A stretch of DNA of 64,000 bases from assembly GCF_900142195.1 (NCBI RefSeq), contig NZ_FRAB01000004.1, positions 186,001-250,000 on the forward strand. Reading direction: 5' to 3'. Each line of letters opens with the position of its first letter. Within the stretch, counting starts at the first letter, position 1. The position numbers were made by a program, and so were the translations under genes. The notes beneath the pieces were generated by a model that saw only the letters and a list, made by a program, of their open reading frames with translations, did no database searches and was not told the DNA's origin. Below, one piece after another: positions 63,844-64,000 of this stretch. The stretch comes from Paraburkholderia terricola. Its GTDB lineage: Bacteria; Pseudomonadota; Gammaproteobacteria; Burkholderiales; Burkholderiaceae.

Positions 63844-63873
63844 TTGACAAATATGAACGGTCCGTTTTGTAAT
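63844..63873 (+). promoter_or_regulatory. Promoter with internal AACGG-T-CCGTT palindrome
   Basis: TTGACA (63844-63849), 18-base spacer, TGTAAT (63868-63873). Inside the spacer AACGG-T-CCGTT (63856-63866) is a perfect 5-base palindrome; sites of this form are typical of TetR-family repressors. The next frame starts at 63905. Confidence 0.5.
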
Positions 63874-63904
63874 GGGGGCAATCAAATGACAACAGCCGGG
63901 ATTC

Positions 63905-64000
63905 ATGGAGACAGAGAAAATTCGCGTGATGTGGTTCGTGCCGCCGCTGCTTGCGCTTGTCGCGAGTCGCGACGAGCTGGCCATCGCGGTTCACGCCGAT
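63905..64000 (+). CDS. 5' end of an unidentified gene
   Basis: Open frame METEKIRVMWFVPPLLALVA... that runs off the window end after 32 codons. No family can be recognised from this short piece. It lies 31 bases after a good -10, so it is likely a real gene start. Other frames in the same stretch are less credible but not excluded. Confidence 0.4.
   Translation, partial: METEKIRVMWFVPPLLALVASRDELAIAVHAD

Overview
The window is a 64 kb piece of a high-GC chromosome from a member of Burkholderiales, most probably Paraburkholderia or a close relative. This rests on the accA-tilS-lysC-tRNA-Ser order, a DUF4148 protein, a CopC/CopD copper locus, a Yej-type peptide importer next to fabI, and near-full-length similarity to familiar Burkholderia-type proteins. 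No phage, insertion sequence, integrase, CRISPR array or rRNA was found. The genus is inferred from recall, not from a search.

Layout. 1-4.9 kb is housekeeping: the 3' end of an AlkA-type glycosylase, accA, tilS, lysC, tRNA-Ser(GCU) and a strong terminator. 5.0-13.7 kb is a copper/heavy-metal locus. A two-component system, a copper chaperone and a DUF305 protein point left. Facing right are two His-rich periplasmic proteins, a TolC-type channel, a multicopper oxidase, a CusF-like protein, CopC and CopD. 14.0-16.6 kb has a DUF4148 protein and a LemA/TPM/TPM operon. 16.6-24.2 kb (minus strand) is a tightly overlapping hydrogenase-4-like operon whose large subunit has lost all four NiFe-binding cysteines, so it is an energy-converting hydrogenase-related (Ehr) complex and not a hydrogenase. 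24.4-27.9 kb has small stress-type genes: a YoaK membrane protein, a redoxin-like protein, an HPr-like protein lacking the phosphorylated His, a spermidine-synthase-like protein and a ribbon-helix-helix protein. Two copies of the same 19-bp palindrome lie in this region. 28.5-36.1 kb has fabI, a complete yejABEF-type peptide importer and an NlpC/P60 hydrolase. 36.2-39.3 kb has a patatin-like lipoprotein, gltX and tRNA-Ala(GGC).

39.5-56.6 kb, all on the minus strand, is a quaternary-amine (betaine) catabolic locus. It has an OpuA/ProU-type ABC importer, a GbcA/GbcB Rieske demethylase pair, serine hydroxymethyltransferase, a DapA-family lyase, an FAD amine oxidase, an aldehyde dehydrogenase, a P5C-reductase-like enzyme, three regulators, a cupin and a protein closely resembling the DMSP lyase DddP with all its metal and catalytic residues. 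A workable reading is uptake of a betaine, N-demethylation, transfer of the released one-carbon units by GlyA, then oxidation of the resulting amino acid. The mix of FAD oxidase, DapA-family enzyme and aldehyde dehydrogenase recalls hydroxyproline-betaine pathways; the true substrate is not determined by the sequence.

57.1-64.0 kb is accessory metabolism: a PaiB-type protein divergent from a MocR regulator broken by a one-base frameshift, ppnP, a putative 2-oxoglutarate/Fe(II) oxygenase, and an MFS/BKACE/cupin group behind a clear inverted repeat. The most interesting items are the DddP-like gene inside a betaine locus, the NiFe-less hydrogenase-like complex, the paired palindromes, and the His15-less HPr.
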